Notes: a model not told the origin generated them from the sequence alone. DNA of 64,000 nucleotides from Janthinobacterium sp. PAMC25594 (GCF_019443505.1 NZ_CP080377.1:496001-560000), one strand, 5' to 3'. Shown: positions 16,813-28,114, counted from the first letter of the stretch. Numbers and translations: made by a program.

Positions 16813-17958
16813 TCAAGGCGCCGCTCCAGGGCTGCCGCCCGCGCGTGCTGGCGCGGGCGCGGCGGCGCCCAGGAAGCGCCGGCGCAGGGCGGTATTCGCC
16901 GGTTCGGACACCCAGCGGGCCACGAGGGCGGCCGCCAGCGCCGTCGCTGCGAGGAACAGCGCCAGCCACGGCAGGCGCTCCGCGTAGCCCAGGCCCGCCT
17001 TGTCGACCACGTTACGCATGCCCGCCAGCACGATGATATGGAACAAGTACAGCTCGTAGCTGTGCCGTCCCAGCCATTGCAGCGGGCCGGAGCGGCCCTG
17101 GCTGGCCGCCTGGCCCGCCGTGGCGCCCACGATGAAGGCGGCGCTGGCCAGCGCGATCAGGGTAAAACCGAAGACTTCATGGCCGCCGATGCCGCGCACG
17201 TACACGGCCGCCAGGGCCAGGCCAGCCGCCCAGCGCAACAGTTGCCCTGCACGCGCGCCAGGCTGCCAGTGTTGCGTCAGCAGGGCCGTCAGGCAGCCGA
17301 TGGCGATGGCGTCGAAACAGGCAAGGTAGCCGTACATGAAATAGATTTCGTTGTCCGCGTGCAAGCTGCGATAGACGGGGCCGGCCACGATGGCGGCGCC
17401 GCACAGCAGCATGATCGCCTGGCGCCGGCGCAGCAGGCGGCACGACAGCGGCAACAGCAGGTAAAACATTTCCTCGACGGACAGCGACCAGTACACGTTC
17501 AGGCAGTAATTGAAATACCCGGCGCTTTGCATCAGCACGTTGTGCCAGAAGGTCAGCACGGAAGCGACGGCGATGACGAAATAGCTGGCTGGCAAATCCT
17601 TGCCGCCGTCCGAATTGGCAAAGAAGGGCACGTCCAGCACACCCAGCAGCACGATCAGGGACAGGGCCAGCAGCAACGCTGGCAGCAGGCGGGCGATGCG
17701 ATAGGCATAAAATGCGGCCAGGTCGATGCGCGCCAGGTCGCCCCAGCGGCGCAGCGAGGTCGAGGTGATCAAATAGCCGGAAATGACGAAAAACATGGTC
17801 ACGCCGTAATTGCCCTGGTAGGCGGCTTTCAATAGCCAAGTCGGCAGAACGACGAGCGGGCTGTTCTTCAAGCCATAGGCCAGCGCGAAGTGCAGCAACA
17901 GCACGCACAGGATGGCCGCGCCGCGCAGGGCGTCGATATGATGGTTGCGGGCTTGCAA
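16813..17958 (-). CDS. acyltransferase family 3 (OafA/YrhL-like) membrane protein
   Basis: A 381-residue polytopic membrane protein. It opens HHIDALRGAAILCVLLLHF, the signature of acyltransferase-3 proteins (RGxA with a catalytic His in the first helix), followed by VTMFFVISGYLIT. About ten membrane helices are seen. Members O-acylate surface polysaccharides, peptidoglycan or antibiotics; no partner gene here identifies the acceptor. It is separated from the XrtA locus by 20 kb, so a link to that exopolysaccharide is not supported. Confidence 0.85.
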   Translation of the reverse strand: MQARNHHIDALRGAAILCVLLLHFALAYGLKNSPLVVLPTWLLKAAYQGNYGVTMFFVISGYLITSTSLRRWGDLARIDLAAFYAYRIARLLPALLLALSLIVLLGVLDVPFFANSDGGKDLPASYFVIAVASVLTFWHNVLMQSAGYFNYCLNVYWSLSVEEMFYLLLPLSCRLLRRRQAIMLLCGAAIVAGPVYRSLHADNEIYFMYGYLACFDAIAIGCLTALLTQHWQPGARAGQLLRWAAGLALAAVYVRGIGGHEVFGFTLIALASAAFIVGATAGQAASQGRSGPLQWLGRHSYELYLFHIIVLAGMRNVVDKAGLGYAERLPWLALFLAATALAAALVARWVSEPANTALRRRFLGAAAPAPARAGGSPGAAP

Positions 17959-18217
17959 TGGCGTCCTTGTCGGTTTGGCAGCATGAGGGGCGATTATGTG
18001 AGAGATGTCGCTCGCAGGTCAACGATTTTGCAATTGCCGGGAACGGCGCGCCGTATGAAGCAGGGGGCGGGGACGCCTTGCGTGTATGATATTGCCGAAC
18101 AGAATTGTTGGGCATCTGTCATCTTGCGGGCGCGGTTTTTCGTGCCTGCCGGCCCATGAATCTGCGTGCACGATTCCGGCCGCCAGGATGCCTGACCCAC
18201 AGCGAAAGGTAATAAAG

Positions 18218-19723
18218 ATGTATAAAACAGTGCGCGACATGTTCCTGCATTTCAAAGAAGCCGTCCCATTCCGCCTCGTCCCCGCCCTGATCTGCACGGC
18301 CTTGCTGGTGAGCATGCTATTGCTGCCGGCGCCCGATGGCTTGACGCCCAAGGCCTGGGGCCTGGTGGCGATCTTCCTCACCACGATTCTGGCGATCATA
18401 TTAAAAGTCATGCCGATCGGCGTGATGGCCATGATGGCCATCGTTATCGTGTCATTGTCGCAAGTGACGTCGACCTCGTCCAAGGGCGCCATCACGGATG
18501 CGCTCAGCAGTTTTTCGAATCCCCTGATCTGGCTGATCGTCGTGGCGATTCTGATCTCGCGCGGCCTGAAAAAGACGGGGCTGGGCAGCCGCATCGGCCT
18601 GCTGTTCATCTCGCTGCTGGGCAAGCGCACCATGGGCATCGGCTATGGCCTGGCGATTTGCGAACTGGTGCTGGCGCCATTTACGCCCAGTAACACGGCG
18701 CGCGGCGGCGGCATCGTCCATCCCGTCATGAAATCGATCGCCAACGCCTTCGATTCGGATCCTGCCAAGGGCACGGAAGGGAAAGTGGGCACGTATCTGG
18801 CCCTCGTCAACTACCACGCCAACCCGATCACGTCGGCCATGTTCCTCACAGCCACGGCGCCGAACCCGCTGGTGGTCGATTTCGTCGCCAAGGCCAGCGG
18901 CCAGAGTTTCCACCTGACGTGGACCACCTGGGCCCTGTGCATGCTGCTGCCGGGCCTGGTCTGCCTGCTGGTGATGCCGCTGATTATCTATTGGCTGTCG
19001 CCGCCGGAACTGAAAGCCACGCCGGACGCCGTCACCTACGCCAAGGCGGAACTGAAAAGCATGGGCCCGCTGTCGCCGTCGGAAAAAGTCATGCTGGGTA
19101 CCTTCGCCTTGTTGCTGTTGCTGTGGGCGAATGTGCCCGCCATGCTGTTCGGCCCCGCGTTTTCGCTCGATGCGACGGTGGTCGCCTTCATCGGCTTGTT
19201 TGTGCTGATCATTACCGGCACCATCGACTGGGACGACGTGCTGTCGGAAAAGAGTGCCTGGGACACTTTGGTGTGGTTCGGCGCGCTCGTCATGATGGCC
19301 GAGCAGTTGAACAAGACGGGCGTGATCGCCTGGTTCTCGGCCGGCATGAAGGCGGCCATCGTCGCCAGCGGCATGGACTGGCTGCCGATCGCCGGCGTCC
19401 TGGTGCTCGTGTTCGTCTTCTCGCATTACTTCTTTGCCAGTACGACGGCCCACATCAGCGCCATGCTGCTGGCCTTCCTGACGGTGGGCCTGCACCTGAT
19501 CCCGGCCGAATACCACGTACCGTTCATGCTGATGATGACGGCCGGCTCGGCCATCATGATGACCCTGACCCATTACGCCACGGGCACCTCGCCCATCATC
19601 TTCGGCAGCGGCTTCGTGACGATGGGCAACTGGTGGCGTGTCGGTTTCATCATGTGCGTGGTGGAACTGCTGATCTTTGCCGTCGTCGGCACGACGTGGT
19701 GGAAGGTGCTTGGTTACTGGTAA
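18218..19723 (+). CDS. DASS-family anion:sodium symporter or dicarboxylate translocator
   Basis: A 501-residue protein with about 12 membrane segments. Features of the divalent anion:Na+ symporter family are APFTPSNTARGGGIVHPVM at about residue 160 (an SNT-type substrate-binding tip), SAMFLTATAPNPLVVDF at about 205, and a second SNT-like region near THYATGTSPIIFGSG at about 455. It resembles CitT/YbhI-like transporters that move citrate, 2-oxoglutarate, malate or tartrate. The ATG at 18218 follows AAAGGTAATAAAG. It stands alone without catabolic neighbours, so its substrate is unresolved. Confidence 0.85.
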   Translation: MYKTVRDMFLHFKEAVPFRLVPALICTALLVSMLLLPAPDGLTPKAWGLVAIFLTTILAIILKVMPIGVMAMMAIVIVSLSQVTSTSSKGAITDALSSFSNPLIWLIVVAILISRGLKKTGLGSRIGLLFISLLGKRTMGIGYGLAICELVLAPFTPSNTARGGGIVHPVMKSIANAFDSDPAKGTEGKVGTYLALVNYHANPITSAMFLTATAPNPLVVDFVAKASGQSFHLTWTTWALCMLLPGLVCLLVMPLIIYWLSPPELKATPDAVTYAKAELKSMGPLSPSEKVMLGTFALLLLLWANVPAMLFGPAFSLDATVVAFIGLFVLIITGTIDWDDVLSEKSAWDTLVWFGALVMMAEQLNKTGVIAWFSAGMKAAIVASGMDWLPIAGVLVLVFVFSHYFFASTTAHISAMLLAFLTVGLHLIPAEYHVPFMLMMTAGSAIMMTLTHYATGTSPIIFGSGFVTMGNWWRVGFIMCVVELLIFAVVGTTWWKVLGYW

Positions 19724-19733
19724 GGTGATACGA

Positions 19734-19757
19734 CGAGCTGCCCCTCAAGGCAGCTCG
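19734..19757. terminator. convergent-gene hairpin, possible bidirectional terminator
   Basis: Perfect 9-bp stem CGAGCTGCC/GGCAGCTCG with a 6-base loop, located between the convergent ends of the DASS transporter and the 124-residue Cys protein, and overlapping the latter's last codons. There is no T-run on either side, so efficiency is doubtful. Confidence 0.4.
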
Positions 19758-20119
19758 CCGCGCACGACCTGCAGCAGATAGGCGCGCGCCGCGCCCCGTT
19801 CCATGCCTTTTTCCTGCAGCAGCGGCAGCAGGCGCTCGAACAGCAGGCGCCGTTGCTGGCACGGTTCGGATGTGTCGCGCCGGTCCGAAAAGAAATCCAT
19901 CAGGGTCGAGCCGCACGGGCAATTGCGGTAGACCTCGACGATGGCGACGTTGTTGTCATCGAAACTTTGCTTTAGCCCGGAAACATTCTGCCGCATCGCC
20001 CGCGTCTGCCCGATGAACTCGTCCGCCGTGGCGAAGACGCGGCCGCAGCAGGCGCAATGCTTGGGAAAGGCAGCTTCGGCCAGGGCGCGCAAGCCTTCGA
20101 AGAATAGTTGCTCCTGCAT
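19745..20119 (-). CDS. small cysteine-rich protein of unknown function, signalling operon
   Basis: A 124-residue soluble protein that I do not recognise. It contains KHCACCGRVF at about residues 20-29 and NCPCGSTLMDFF at about 66-77, a Cys arrangement suited to binding zinc or an iron centre, plus a third PCQQRR Cys. The C-terminal half is helical (LLFERLLPLLQEKGMERGAARAYLL). It starts 18 bases after the end of the GGDEF-EAL regulator gene and is the last gene of the operon with the hybrid kinase. A role in the same pathway is therefore likely, but its nature is unknown. Confidence 0.65.
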   Translation of the reverse strand: MQEQLFFEGLRALAEAAFPKHCACCGRVFATADEFIGQTRAMRQNVSGLKQSFDDNNVAIVEVYRNCPCGSTLMDFFSDRRDTSEPCQQRRLLFERLLPLLQEKGMERGAARAYLLQVVRGELP

Positions 20120-20137
20120 GATGGCTCCTGGCGGCGC

Positions 20138-22678
20138 CTAGGCGGCACGGTTGCTGATTTCGATGCCATGGGGACCCCGAGGCGGTCGTTGCACGCCCGA
20201 TTCGAAGCGCTGGAAGGCTTCCAGCAAGTGGTCTTTCAGCAGGGTTTCGTCCCACGGCTTGGTGATGAACTTGTACACCGAGCCTTCGTTGATGGCCGCC
20301 GTGACCGAATGCAGCTCAGGATAGCCGGACAGCATCACGCGCACGATCTCCGGATAGACGCCCTTGATGCGGCGCAAGAGTTCGTTGCCAGACATGCCCG
20401 GCATGCGCGCATCCGTGAGGATCACGCCCACCGCGTGGGACGCGACCAGTTCCAGCGCTTCCTGCGCATTGGTGGTGCTGAGTATCTGGTAGCCCTCCTT
20501 GCGCAGCGAGCGGCGCAGGGCGGACAGGATATGCTCCTCGTCATCGACCAGCAGCAGCACGCGCTGCGGCGCCACGGCATGGCAGCTCTCGGGCGGCAAA
20601 TGGGTGCCAGCATGCAACATCAGATCCATCTCGGCGCCGGGCAGGGGGCGGCTGAAGTAATAGCCTTGCATGGCGTCGCAGCGGTTGGTATTGAGAAATC
20701 CCAATTGTCCCTCCGTTTCCACGCCCTCGGCCACCGTGGTCAGGTGCAGCGACTTGGCCATGGCGATGATGGAGCGGGTCAGCGAAGCGCCGTCCACGCT
20801 GTCGGTCACGTCGCGGATGAACGATTGATCGATCTTCACCACGTCGATGGGGAATTGCTTGAGATAGGACAAGCTGGAATAGCCGGTGCCGAAGTCGTCC
20901 AGCGCCAGGGTGATGCCGATTTCCTTCAACTGTTCCAGCGCCCGCACCACCAGGTCGCGGTTTTGCATCAGCACGCTTTCCGTCAGTTCCAGTTCCAGGC
21001 AGTGGGACGGCACGCCGCTTTCCGCCAGCACTGCGCGCACCAGTTGCGGCATGTCGACCTGGCGGAACTGGCGCGCCGAGACGTTGACGGCCATCGTCAG
21101 GTGCGCAAAGCCGTAGGCATGCCAGACGCCCAGCTGCGCGCAGGCCGTGCGCAGCACCCATTCGCCGATGGGCACGATCATGCCCGTTTCCTCGGCCAGG
21201 GGGATGAAGCGGTCCGGCGGCACCAGGCCGATGCCGGGCCGGCGCCAGCGCAGCAGCGCTTCCATGCCATAAATCTTGCCGCTGGTGAGATCGACCTTGG
21301 GCTGATAATGCAATTCCAGCTCGCCCAGCGCCAGCGCCTGGTGCAGCGCGTGCTCGATCTCGGCCCGCTCTTCCACCAGCACGCCCATCTTGTGGTTGTA
21401 GAACTGGTAAGCGTTGCGGCCCTTGTCCTTGGCGCTGTAAAGGGCCGCATCGGCCGTCTTCAACAGAATGTCGGCGCTGTCGCCGTCGGAGGGAAACACG
21501 CTGGCGCCGATGCTGGTGCTGACGTGCAAGGTATGCTCGCCCAGCAAAAAGGGCTCGGCGAACACCGCCAGCACCTTCTTGGCGATGTCCTCGGCCGTGT
21601 CGCTATCGGGCAAGTCCGTCAGCAGGATGACGAATTCGTCGCCGCCCTGGCGGGCCACGGTGTCGCCTTCGCGCACGGCCAGCTTCAGGCGGCGGGCCAC
21701 TTCCTGCAGCAGCGCATCGCCCACCGGGTGGCCATAGCTGTCGTTGACGAACTTGAAACGGTCGAGGTCCAGCATCAGGGTGGCCAGGTGCAGGTGGGTG
21801 CGGCGGGCTTGGGCGATGGCCTGGCCGATGCGGTCGTTCAGCAACTGGCGGTTGGGCAGATCCGTCAGCGCATCGTGGTTGGCCAGGTACTCGATGCGCC
21901 ATTCCTGCCGCTTGCGTTCCGTGATGTCCTGCACGGTACCGCGCATCAGCAGCACTTCGCCACCTTCACGCACGGCCTCGGCCTGGTGAAAGACGATGCA
22001 CTCGCCGCCGTCCGGCTGCAGCACCCCGTGTTCCAGGCCGTAGCTGGTGCCGCTGGCATGCAGTTCCATGAAGGCATCGAGCAGCAGGGGCCGCTGGTCT
22101 TCGGGCAGGCATTGCAGCAAACGGTCGAAGCTGGTGGCGCCGGAAGCGGCATCGAGGCCCAGGATGCGCAACAGTTCCGGCGACCAGTAACCATCGCCGC
22201 CGGTGCCCCGGTATTCCCAGTTGCCCAGGCGGGCCAGCGCCTGCGCGTGGTTGAGGCTTTCCTGGATGCGGCTCAATTCGGTCAGCGCGCTGCTGGCCCG
22301 CAGCAGGTAGCGCAGCCGGTGCGCCAGCAGCCGCCATTGCATCGGCTTGGAGATAAAATCGCTGGCGCCCGCTTCCAGCGCCTGCTTGATCGAATCATCG
22401 TCATCGTTGCCGGTCAGCACGACGATGGGCACGTGCGCGCCGCCGGGCAGCCGGCGCAGCTGGGCGCAGCATTCGAAGCCGCTCATGCCGGGCATGGCGA
22501 CGTCGAGCAGGACCAGGTCGGGCACGCCGCGCTGGAAGGCGGCTAGCGCTTCCAGGCCGCTGGCCGCTTCCTCGATGCGGAAGCCTTCCGGCTCCAGCGC
22601 TTCCGTCACCAGGAAGCGCGTCATGGTGTCGTCATCGACCACCAGGACCAGTGCTTGCGGGGGGAGTGCGGTATTCAT
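20138..22678 (-). CDS. REC-PAS-GGDEF-EAL-REC response regulator
   Basis: An 846-residue cyclic-di-GMP regulator. An N-terminal receiver (residues 8-128, phosphoacceptor Asp59 in LLDVAMPG) is followed by a PAS/PAC region (about 140-265). The GGDEF domain has an intact GGDEF at 345-349, and the EAL domain has EAL at 473-475 plus [13 protein letters not shown] and KIDQSF. A second receiver follows (about 710-825, [12 protein letters not shown], then the FITKPW segment typical of RpfG/HD-GYP-associated receivers). Both enzymatic motifs look intact, so synthase, phosphodiesterase or both are possible. Its ATG overlaps the stop of the hybrid kinase gene by 4 bases (ATGA), giving translational coupling and making it the probable phosphotransfer partner. 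Confidence 0.9.
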   Translation of the reverse strand: MNTALPPQALVLVVDDDTMTRFLVTEALEPEGFRIEEAASGLEALAAFQRGVPDLVLLDVAMPGMSGFECCAQLRRLPGGAHVPIVVLTGNDDDDSIKQALEAGASDFISKPMQWRLLAHRLRYLLRASSALTELSRIQESLNHAQALARLGNWEYRGTGGDGYWSPELLRILGLDAASGATSFDRLLQCLPEDQRPLLLDAFMELHASGTSYGLEHGVLQPDGGECIVFHQAEAVREGGEVLLMRGTVQDITERKRQEWRIEYLANHDALTDLPNRQLLNDRIGQAIAQARRTHLHLATLMLDLDRFKFVNDSYGHPVGDALLQEVARRLKLAVREGDTVARQGGDEFVILLTDLPDSDTAEDIAKKVLAVFAEPFLLGEHTLHVSTSIGASVFPSDGDSADILLKTADAALYSAKDKGRNAYQFYNHKMGVLVEERAEIEHALHQALALGELELHYQPKVDLTSGKIYGMEALLRWRRPGIGLVPPDRFIPLAEETGMIVPIGEWVLRTACAQLGVWHAYGFAHLTMAVNVSARQFRQVDMPQLVRAVLAESGVPSHCLELELTESVLMQNRDLVVRALEQLKEIGITLALDDFGTGYSSLSYLKQFPIDVVKIDQSFIRDVTDSVDGASLTRSIIAMAKSLHLTTVAEGVETEGQLGFLNTNRCDAMQGYYFSRPLPGAEMDLMLHAGTHLPPESCHAVAPQRVLLLVDDEEHILSALRRSLRKEGYQILSTTNAQEALELVASHAVGVILTDARMPGMSGNELLRRIKGVYPEIVRVMLSGYPELHSVTAAINEGSVYKFITKPWDETLLKDHLLEAFQRFESGVQRPPRGPHGIEISNRAA

Positions 22679-25600
22679 AGGGCTTCCTTTTCAATGGCCA
22701 GGGCGGCGAGGACACGGTCGAGTTCTTGCTGGATGCCGCGGATATGCCGCAGCGCGCCGCCGACGTCACTGCCGCGCGCGTATTGTTCGATTTCACGGCA
22801 GGTGGCCGACAAGCCCAGCGCGCCCACGTTGGCGCAGCTGGACTTGAGCGTGTGCGCGGCCAGCTGCAGCGCCGCGGCGTCGCTGGCCCCGGCCGCCACT
22901 TCCAGCTGCACCAGCAGGCGCGGGGCGTCGCTGTAGAACAGGTCGATGATGCGGCCCAGCACGTCGGGACGGCCGGGACGGCGCATGGCGCGCAGGTTTT
23001 GCAGGGCGGCCGCGTCGAGGATGGCGGCCGCTTCGGCCGGCGCCTTCTGGACAGCCTGCGCCGTCACTGCCGGCGTCTGCGCCGCCGCCGGCGCGCTGGA
23101 CGCCGGGCGCCAGCGGGCCAGCACGGCCAGCAGGGCGGCGCGCGTGTACGGCTTGGCGAGATAGTCGTCCATGCCCGCGTCCAGGCACAGTTCGCGGTCG
23201 CCCAGGATGGCGTTGGCCGTCAGGGCGATGATGGGCGTGCGCTCACGGCCTTGCTGGGCTTCCATGTGGCGCAAGCGCCGCGTCGCTTCGAAGCCGTCCA
23301 TTTCCGGCATCTGGCAATCCATCAGGATCACATCGAACGGGTAGCGCTCCCACAGGGCCAGCGCGCGCCGCCCGTTGTCGGCCGGCGTGGCCTGGTAAGC
23401 GGTATCTTCCAGCATGGCCAGGGCGATTTCCTGGTTGATCGCATTGTCTTCCACCAGCAGCATGCGCAGCGGCGCCTGGCCGGTGGCCGGGACAGCCGTA
23501 TCGGGTGGAGCGGGCAGGGCGGGCGCCGGCGTGCCGAAGCCGCCCACGGCTTCGATGCAGTGGCGCAGTTCCAGCGCCCGCACGGGCTTGGTCAGGCAGT
23601 ATTCCACGCCCAGCGCCGTCACCTGGTGCAGATCGGCCGAGGCATCCAGCGAGCTGAGCATGATGATTTTCAGTGCCGCCATGGCGGCGTCGGCCTTGAT
23701 CGCCCGCACCAGCTCGGCGCCATCCATGACGGGCATGCGCATGTCGATGATGGCCAGGTCGAACGGCCGCCCGCCGCGCAGCGCGCCTTGCAGCAGGCCC
23801 AGCGCCTCGGCGCCGTCGGCGGCGCTGGACGCGGCCATCTGCCACTCGATCGCGTGCTGCAGCAGGATATTGCGGTTGGTGGCATGGTCGTCGACGATCA
23901 GCACGTGCAAGGCATCGAGCGACACGCGCGGCGGCGCCGGCGGCGGCGCGTCACCGGGCGCCACCTCGCCCACGACGACGGTCACGGCGAAGCTGGAGCC
24001 CTGACCCGCCACGGATTTGAGTACGATGTTGCCGCCCATCATCTCCACCAGCTGCTTGATGATGGCCAGTCCCAGTCCCGTGCCGCCGTACTTGCGCGAA
24101 GTGGTGCTGTCGGCCTGGCGGAAGGGCTGGAAGACGGCCGCCGCCGCTTCCGGCGCCATGCCGATGCCCGTGTCGCGCACTTCCAGCCGGATCTGGCCGG
24201 CGGCGGGGCGGCTGACATCGACGGAAATCTCGCCCCGCTCGGTGAACTTGGTGGCGTTATTGAGCAGGTTGGTGAGGATCTGGCGCAGCCGCACGGGGTC
24301 GCCGCGCACATGCTGCGGCACGTCGGGCGCGATGCGGCAGGTAAATTCGATGGCCTTGCGCTGGATGCCGTTGGCAAACAGCGCCACCACATCGTCGATC
24401 ACCTGGCGCAGGTCGAAGGGGATATGTTCGAGCACCAGCTTGCCCGCCTCGATCTTGGAAAAGTCGAGGATGTCGTCGATGATACTCAGCAAGCTTTCAC
24501 CGGAACGGTGCACCGTGTGCACGAAACGCTGCTGCTTGGGGCTCAGTTCTGCGCGCTGCAGCAACTCCGTCATGCCCAGCACGCCATTCATCGGCGTGCG
24601 GATTTCGTGGCTCATCTTGGCCAGGAATTCCGATTTGGCGCGGTTGGCGGCGTCGGCCTCGGCCTTTGCCTGCTTGAGCGCCAGGTCGCGCTGTTCGACG
24701 TGCTCGAGCATGCCGTTAAAGCCCAGGATCAATTGCCCGAGTTCATCGCTGCCGTGCTGCGCCACGCGCACCGACAGCGCCTTGCCGTCGCGGATATGCG
24801 CGATGGCGTAGGACAGGCGCGCCAGCGGCCGGGCGATGGACGCGCTGATCAGGCCCGTGATGGCCACGCAGGCCAGCAGCAGCACCAGCGCGATGCCGAG
24901 GATCAGCACGAAGGCATGCCGCACGCCATCGCGCACCTTGCTCACCGCGTCCTGCTGCTGGCCCGTGATGCGCGCCACCTGCTGCGCGGAATAGGCGGCC
25001 TGCTCGCGCTCGAAGGCGCGCACGTGGTCGATGACCTCGTCGAGCGCCGTCTGGCTGTCCAGCACGCTGCCCTTGGCTTGCACCAGCCGCTGTCCCGAAC
25101 GCTCCACCGCGTCCAGATGGGTGTTGACGCCGCGCGTTTCGGCCAGCAAGCCCAGCTGGCCTATGCTTTGCAGCAAGGTCTGCATGGTGGCCATGTCGCG
25201 GTGCAGGGCACTGATGCGCAGCGCGATATCGTCGCCCAGGCGCGTGACGTCGGCCGCCGCCGTGGCCAGCATGACTTCGCCCACGTCGATGCTGATGGCG
25301 TCGACGGCCAGGTTGATTTCGCCGCTGGCGTCCTCGATGCGGGCCGAGGTGTGCATGTAGCGGCCCGCTTCGGCCAGCCGGTCGCGCCCGATGGCCAGCT
25401 GCAGTTCGATGGGATCGAGCTCTTCGGCCAGGCGCAGGTGGGCGCCGGCCAGGGCGGCGCTGGTGTCTTCCTTGAGGGCGGCATAGGCGGCTTGCTGCTG
25501 CGCGCTGGCGCCGCCCTCGGCCAGCAGAGCTGCACGCAGGGCCAGCAGGCCGGCGGCGGGATCGAGCATCTGGCGCGCCGTGGCCAGCAGTTTCGCCCGC

Positions 25601-26322
25601 AGCGCCAGCTGGGCCGGGCTGATGTCGCGCTCGCTGGTGCCTTCCAGGTGCGCGACGGCCGCCGTCAGCCGTTCGCGCAAGGGTGCGATGCGGAAACGGT
25701 TTTTCACGGCCTCCGTTTCGGCCAGCGCAATCTGCATGTCGTGGATGCTCTTGCGTAAATCGGTCAGGTAGCGGGCGTTCTCGTTCAGGCGCTGGCTTTC
25801 CAGCTGCACCTCGGCGGCCGTGGCCTGGGCCTGGCTGTCGACCAGGCGGATCTTACCGCGCGCGCCCTTGGCCGCGGCCTTGATCTGCGCCAGCACTTGC
25901 CGCATCTCCGTCGCCTGCGCCTTGTAATAAGCCTCGTTTTCCAGGCGCTTGCGCACGGCGACGCGCATGCGCTGGAATTCCCGTTCGAAGGCCGAGTGAT
26001 AGCGGGGCGCTTGCGACTCGCCGTGGCGCCGCAAGTCCTGGCTGATGCTCTCGGCGGTCCGGATACTGGCGACGATCTTGCTCGATACCTGTTCCAGCTG
26101 CGCCAGGTCTTCCGCCTTGCCCAGCTCGAAAAAATCCGACGTCATATCCTGCACGGTATAGCGCAGGCGCAACACGTCCGTGTACAGCGGCACGGTCTCG
26201 TCGGTCAATCCATGCACATGGGTTTCGATGCCTTTCACCAGCAGCAGGCTGGCCGCCGCCATGGCCGCCACGCCCGCCAGCAGGACGGTGGTACTGATGA
26301 TCAGCTTGGTCCTGATTTTCAT
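22675..26322 (-). CDS. TorS-like hybrid sensor histidine kinase (HAMP-HisKA-HATPase-REC-REC-HPt)
   Basis: A 1215-residue membrane kinase. A helix at residues 6-28 is followed by a long periplasmic, largely helical sensor of about 440 residues (TorS sensor type). A second helix lies at about 475-500, then a HAMP domain, a dimerisation domain with His572 in [10 protein letters not shown], and an ATPase domain ([25 protein letters not shown]). Two receivers follow ([10 protein letters not shown] ... [11 protein letters not shown] and [10 protein letters not shown] ... [11 protein letters not shown]) and a C-terminal HPt with [13 protein letters not shown]. This is the layout of TorS/BarA kinases. 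The periplasmic binding protein encoded 28 bases upstream is probably its ligand-presenting partner, as TorT is for TorS. Overlaps the next gene by 4 bases. Confidence 0.92.
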   Translation of the reverse strand: MKIRTKLIISTTVLLAGVAAMAAASLLLVKGIETHVHGLTDETVPLYTDVLRLRYTVQDMTSDFFELGKAEDLAQLEQVSSKIVASIRTAESISQDLRRHGESQAPRYHSAFEREFQRMRVAVRKRLENEAYYKAQATEMRQVLAQIKAAAKGARGKIRLVDSQAQATAAEVQLESQRLNENARYLTDLRKSIHDMQIALAETEAVKNRFRIAPLRERLTAAVAHLEGTSERDISPAQLALRAKLLATARQMLDPAAGLLALRAALLAEGGASAQQQAAYAALKEDTSAALAGAHLRLAEELDPIELQLAIGRDRLAEAGRYMHTSARIEDASGEINLAVDAISIDVGEVMLATAAADVTRLGDDIALRISALHRDMATMQTLLQSIGQLGLLAETRGVNTHLDAVERSGQRLVQAKGSVLDSQTALDEVIDHVRAFEREQAAYSAQQVARITGQQQDAVSKVRDGVRHAFVLILGIALVLLLACVAITGLISASIARPLARLSYAIAHIRDGKALSVRVAQHGSDELGQLILGFNGMLEHVEQRDLALKQAKAEADAANRAKSEFLAKMSHEIRTPMNGVLGMTELLQRAELSPKQQRFVHTVHRSGESLLSIIDDILDFSKIEAGKLVLEHIPFDLRQVIDDVVALFANGIQRKAIEFTCRIAPDVPQHVRGDPVRLRQILTNLLNNATKFTERGEISVDVSRPAAGQIRLEVRDTGIGMAPEAAAAVFQPFRQADSTTSRKYGGTGLGLAIIKQLVEMMGGNIVLKSVAGQGSSFAVTVVVGEVAPGDAPPPAPPRVSLDALHVLIVDDHATNRNILLQHAIEWQMAASSAADGAEALGLLQGALRGGRPFDLAIIDMRMPVMDGAELVRAIKADAAMAALKIIMLSSLDASADLHQVTALGVEYCLTKPVRALELRHCIEAVGGFGTPAPALPAPPDTAVPATGQAPLRMLLVEDNAINQEIALAMLEDTAYQATPADNGRRALALWERYPFDVILMDCQMPEMDGFEATRRLRHMEAQQGRERTPIIALTANAILGDRELCLDAGMDDYLAKPYTRAALLAVLARWRPASSAPAAAQTPAVTAQAVQKAPAEAAAILDAAALQNLRAMRRPGRPDVLGRIIDLFYSDAPRLLVQLEVAAGASDAAALQLAAHTLKSSCANVGALGLSATCREIEQYARGSDVGGALRHIRGIQQELDRVLAALAIEKEAL

Positions 26323-26350
26323 GCCAGGCTCCAGGGGACGGCCGCGCGCA

Positions 26351-27505
26351 TCACTTCGCGCCAGGCGCCGGGTCGGCCGGCACGATACGGCCGTCGGCGA
26401 TGCGGGTCAGGAAGACGGCCGTCGACGCCTGGTGGTCGCCTGGCCGCAGCGTTACCCGCAAGCCGCCCAGATCGAGCCGGTCGAACGTTTCGAAACTCTG
26501 GATCAGGCGCTCGCGCGTGAGGTCGGCGCCGGCGCGGCGTAGCGCCGCCACCATCAGGGTGGCTGAAATACAGCCCTCGAAACTGACGAACGACAGCCGG
26601 GCCGCCGGCACATGCCGGGCCAGCAGCGCGGCGCAGTCGGCGGCGATGGGTAGCGTGCGGTCTTCCGGCAGCGGCACCACTTGCGAAATCACAATGTTGT
26701 TGCCTTCCTTACCCAGCAGCTGCAGCAAGCTGTCGGTGCCGACAAAGGACACCGTGGCCAGGGCCGCCTTCAGCCCGGTCTGGCCTGCTTCGCGCACGAA
26801 CGCAGCCACCGGGGTGTAGGGGCCGGCCATGATGACCACCTGCAAGTCGTGACCGATCAGGGCCGCCAGTCCCGCCTTGACGGCCGTGGTGCCGCGCTGG
26901 AAGGAACCCTTGGCGACGAGTTCCATGCCGCGCCGCTGCAGGGCGCGCACGGTGCCGTCGAGCACGGCATTGCCGAAGCCGTCGTCCTGGTACAGCACGC
27001 CAAAGCGCTTGATGCCCCGGCTGGCGAAGTACTGCACCAGGGCATCGGACTCATCGTCATAACTGGCGCGAAAGTTGATGATTTCATGCACCACCGGGCG
27101 GCGCAAGGTCATGGCGCCCGTAAACGCGCCCACCAGCGGCACCTTCATTTCCTGGACGATCGGTATGACGGCGTTGGTGGTGGGTGTGCCCACGTTGCCG
27201 AACAGGGCGAATACCTGCTTGTCCTCGATCAGCCTGAGCGTTTCGCTGATGGCGCGGTCCGGATCGTAGCCATCGTCGGCCACCACCAGCTCGATGCTGC
27301 GGCCGTGGATGCCGCCGCGCTGGTTTGCTTCCTGGAAAATGGCCGTCGCGCCATCGAGCATGGCCCGTCCCAGCCCGGAGGCCGCCCCCGTCTGGGCATT
27401 GACCATGCCGAGCCGGATTTGCGTATCGGTCACGCCCGGTTCGGCATGGGCGGTGCCGGCCGCGAGGGTGATCGCGAGCCAGCAGCATTCCCGGAAAAAG
27501 CGCAT
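26351..27505 (-). CDS. periplasmic ligand-binding protein (Leu/Ile/Val-binding family), sensor partner
   Basis: A 384-residue Peripla_BP_6 protein with a signal peptide ending AHA before EPGVTDTQI. The sequence [40 protein letters not shown] is typical of branched-chain amino acid/amide receptors, as are [12 protein letters not shown] and [13 protein letters not shown]. There are no ABC permease or ATPase genes beside it. Instead it leads an operon with a TorS-like kinase, so it more likely senses a ligand for that kinase than serves transport. The ligand is unknown. Confidence 0.85.
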   Translation of the reverse strand: MRFFRECCWLAITLAAGTAHAEPGVTDTQIRLGMVNAQTGAASGLGRAMLDGATAIFQEANQRGGIHGRSIELVVADDGYDPDRAISETLRLIEDKQVFALFGNVGTPTTNAVIPIVQEMKVPLVGAFTGAMTLRRPVVHEIINFRASYDDESDALVQYFASRGIKRFGVLYQDDGFGNAVLDGTVRALQRRGMELVAKGSFQRGTTAVKAGLAALIGHDLQVVIMAGPYTPVAAFVREAGQTGLKAALATVSFVGTDSLLQLLGKEGNNIVISQVVPLPEDRTLPIAADCAALLARHVPAARLSFVSFEGCISATLMVAALRRAGADLTRERLIQSFETFDRLDLGGLRVTLRPGDHQASTAVFLTRIADGRIVPADPAPGAK

Positions 27506-27637
27506 GAGCTACCTTTGTTGAAGTTGACCGGTATCAATAGGTAAGGGGTTGACAACGAGTATGGCCGAAATTGCTAACGCAAAACTCACACATAATCACA
27601 GTTGCCGTCACAGCACGGAACGCAATCCCAAGGCCAC

Positions 27638-28114
27638 TCAGGGCACGGGCAGCCGCAGCACCACCTTGCCCCGTGCGCGGCCCTGCGCCAGGTAGGTCAG
27701 CGCCTGCTTTGCTTGAAGAAAAGGAAACACCTGGTCGATGACGGGGCGGATGCTTCCCGCTTCGAGCAGGGCGGCGATCTGCGCGGCCGCCTGCTCGGGC
27801 ACGACGGCAAACTCGGCCAGGCTGCCGTATGGCGTGTCGAAAATACTCGCATACACGGCGTCGCCGACCTTGAAGCGCGTGACGCCGCTGCCGACTTCCA
27901 CCACCACGCCGGCAAAGTCGCTACCCAGGGTGGCCGGCAAGCGCAGTTTCAAGATCGGCTTGAAGTCGCCCCTGGGGATCAGATAATCGATGGGATTGAG
28001 TCCCACGGCGTGCACCCGCACCAGCAGTTCGCCGGGACCGGGGGGAGGGCGGGGCAGTTCGGCAAACGCGACGTGATCGAGGCTGCCGTATCGTTTGAGT
28101 TGCAATGCTTGCAT
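27638..28114 (-). CDS. MDR-family oxidoreductase with an internal deletion of the cofactor domain
   Basis: Only 158 residues, where zinc-independent quinone reductase-type MDR proteins have about 320-340. Residues 1-110 are a normal GroES-like N-terminal domain (LLVRVHAVGLNPIDYLIPRG, LGSDFAGVVVEVGSGVTRFKVGDAVY, YGSLAEFAVVPEQ). At about residue 112 the sequence jumps directly to the extreme C-terminus (AAQIAALLEAGSIRPVIDQV followed by FPFLQAKQAL and GRARGKVVL). The Rossmann domain with its GxGGVG motif (about 170 residues) is missing, but the frame is kept. Without it NAD(P)H binding is impossible, so this is best seen as a dead remnant or a non-catalytic protein. It lies downstream of the SDR gene in the TetR-linked group. 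Confidence 0.75.
   Translation of the reverse strand: MQALQLKRYGSLDHVAFAELPRPPPGPGELLVRVHAVGLNPIDYLIPRGDFKPILKLRLPATLGSDFAGVVVEVGSGVTRFKVGDAVYASIFDTPYGSLAEFAVVPEQAAAQIAALLEAGSIRPVIDQVFPFLQAKQALTYLAQGRARGKVVLRLPVP

Noticed and set aside
20108..25758. Long plus-strand open frames (812 and 1010 codons) opposite the regulator and kinase genes
   Set aside because: Typical antisense shadows of high-GC genes, with His/Gln/Ala/Arg-rich composition and no domain. The minus-strand genes have complete domain sets.
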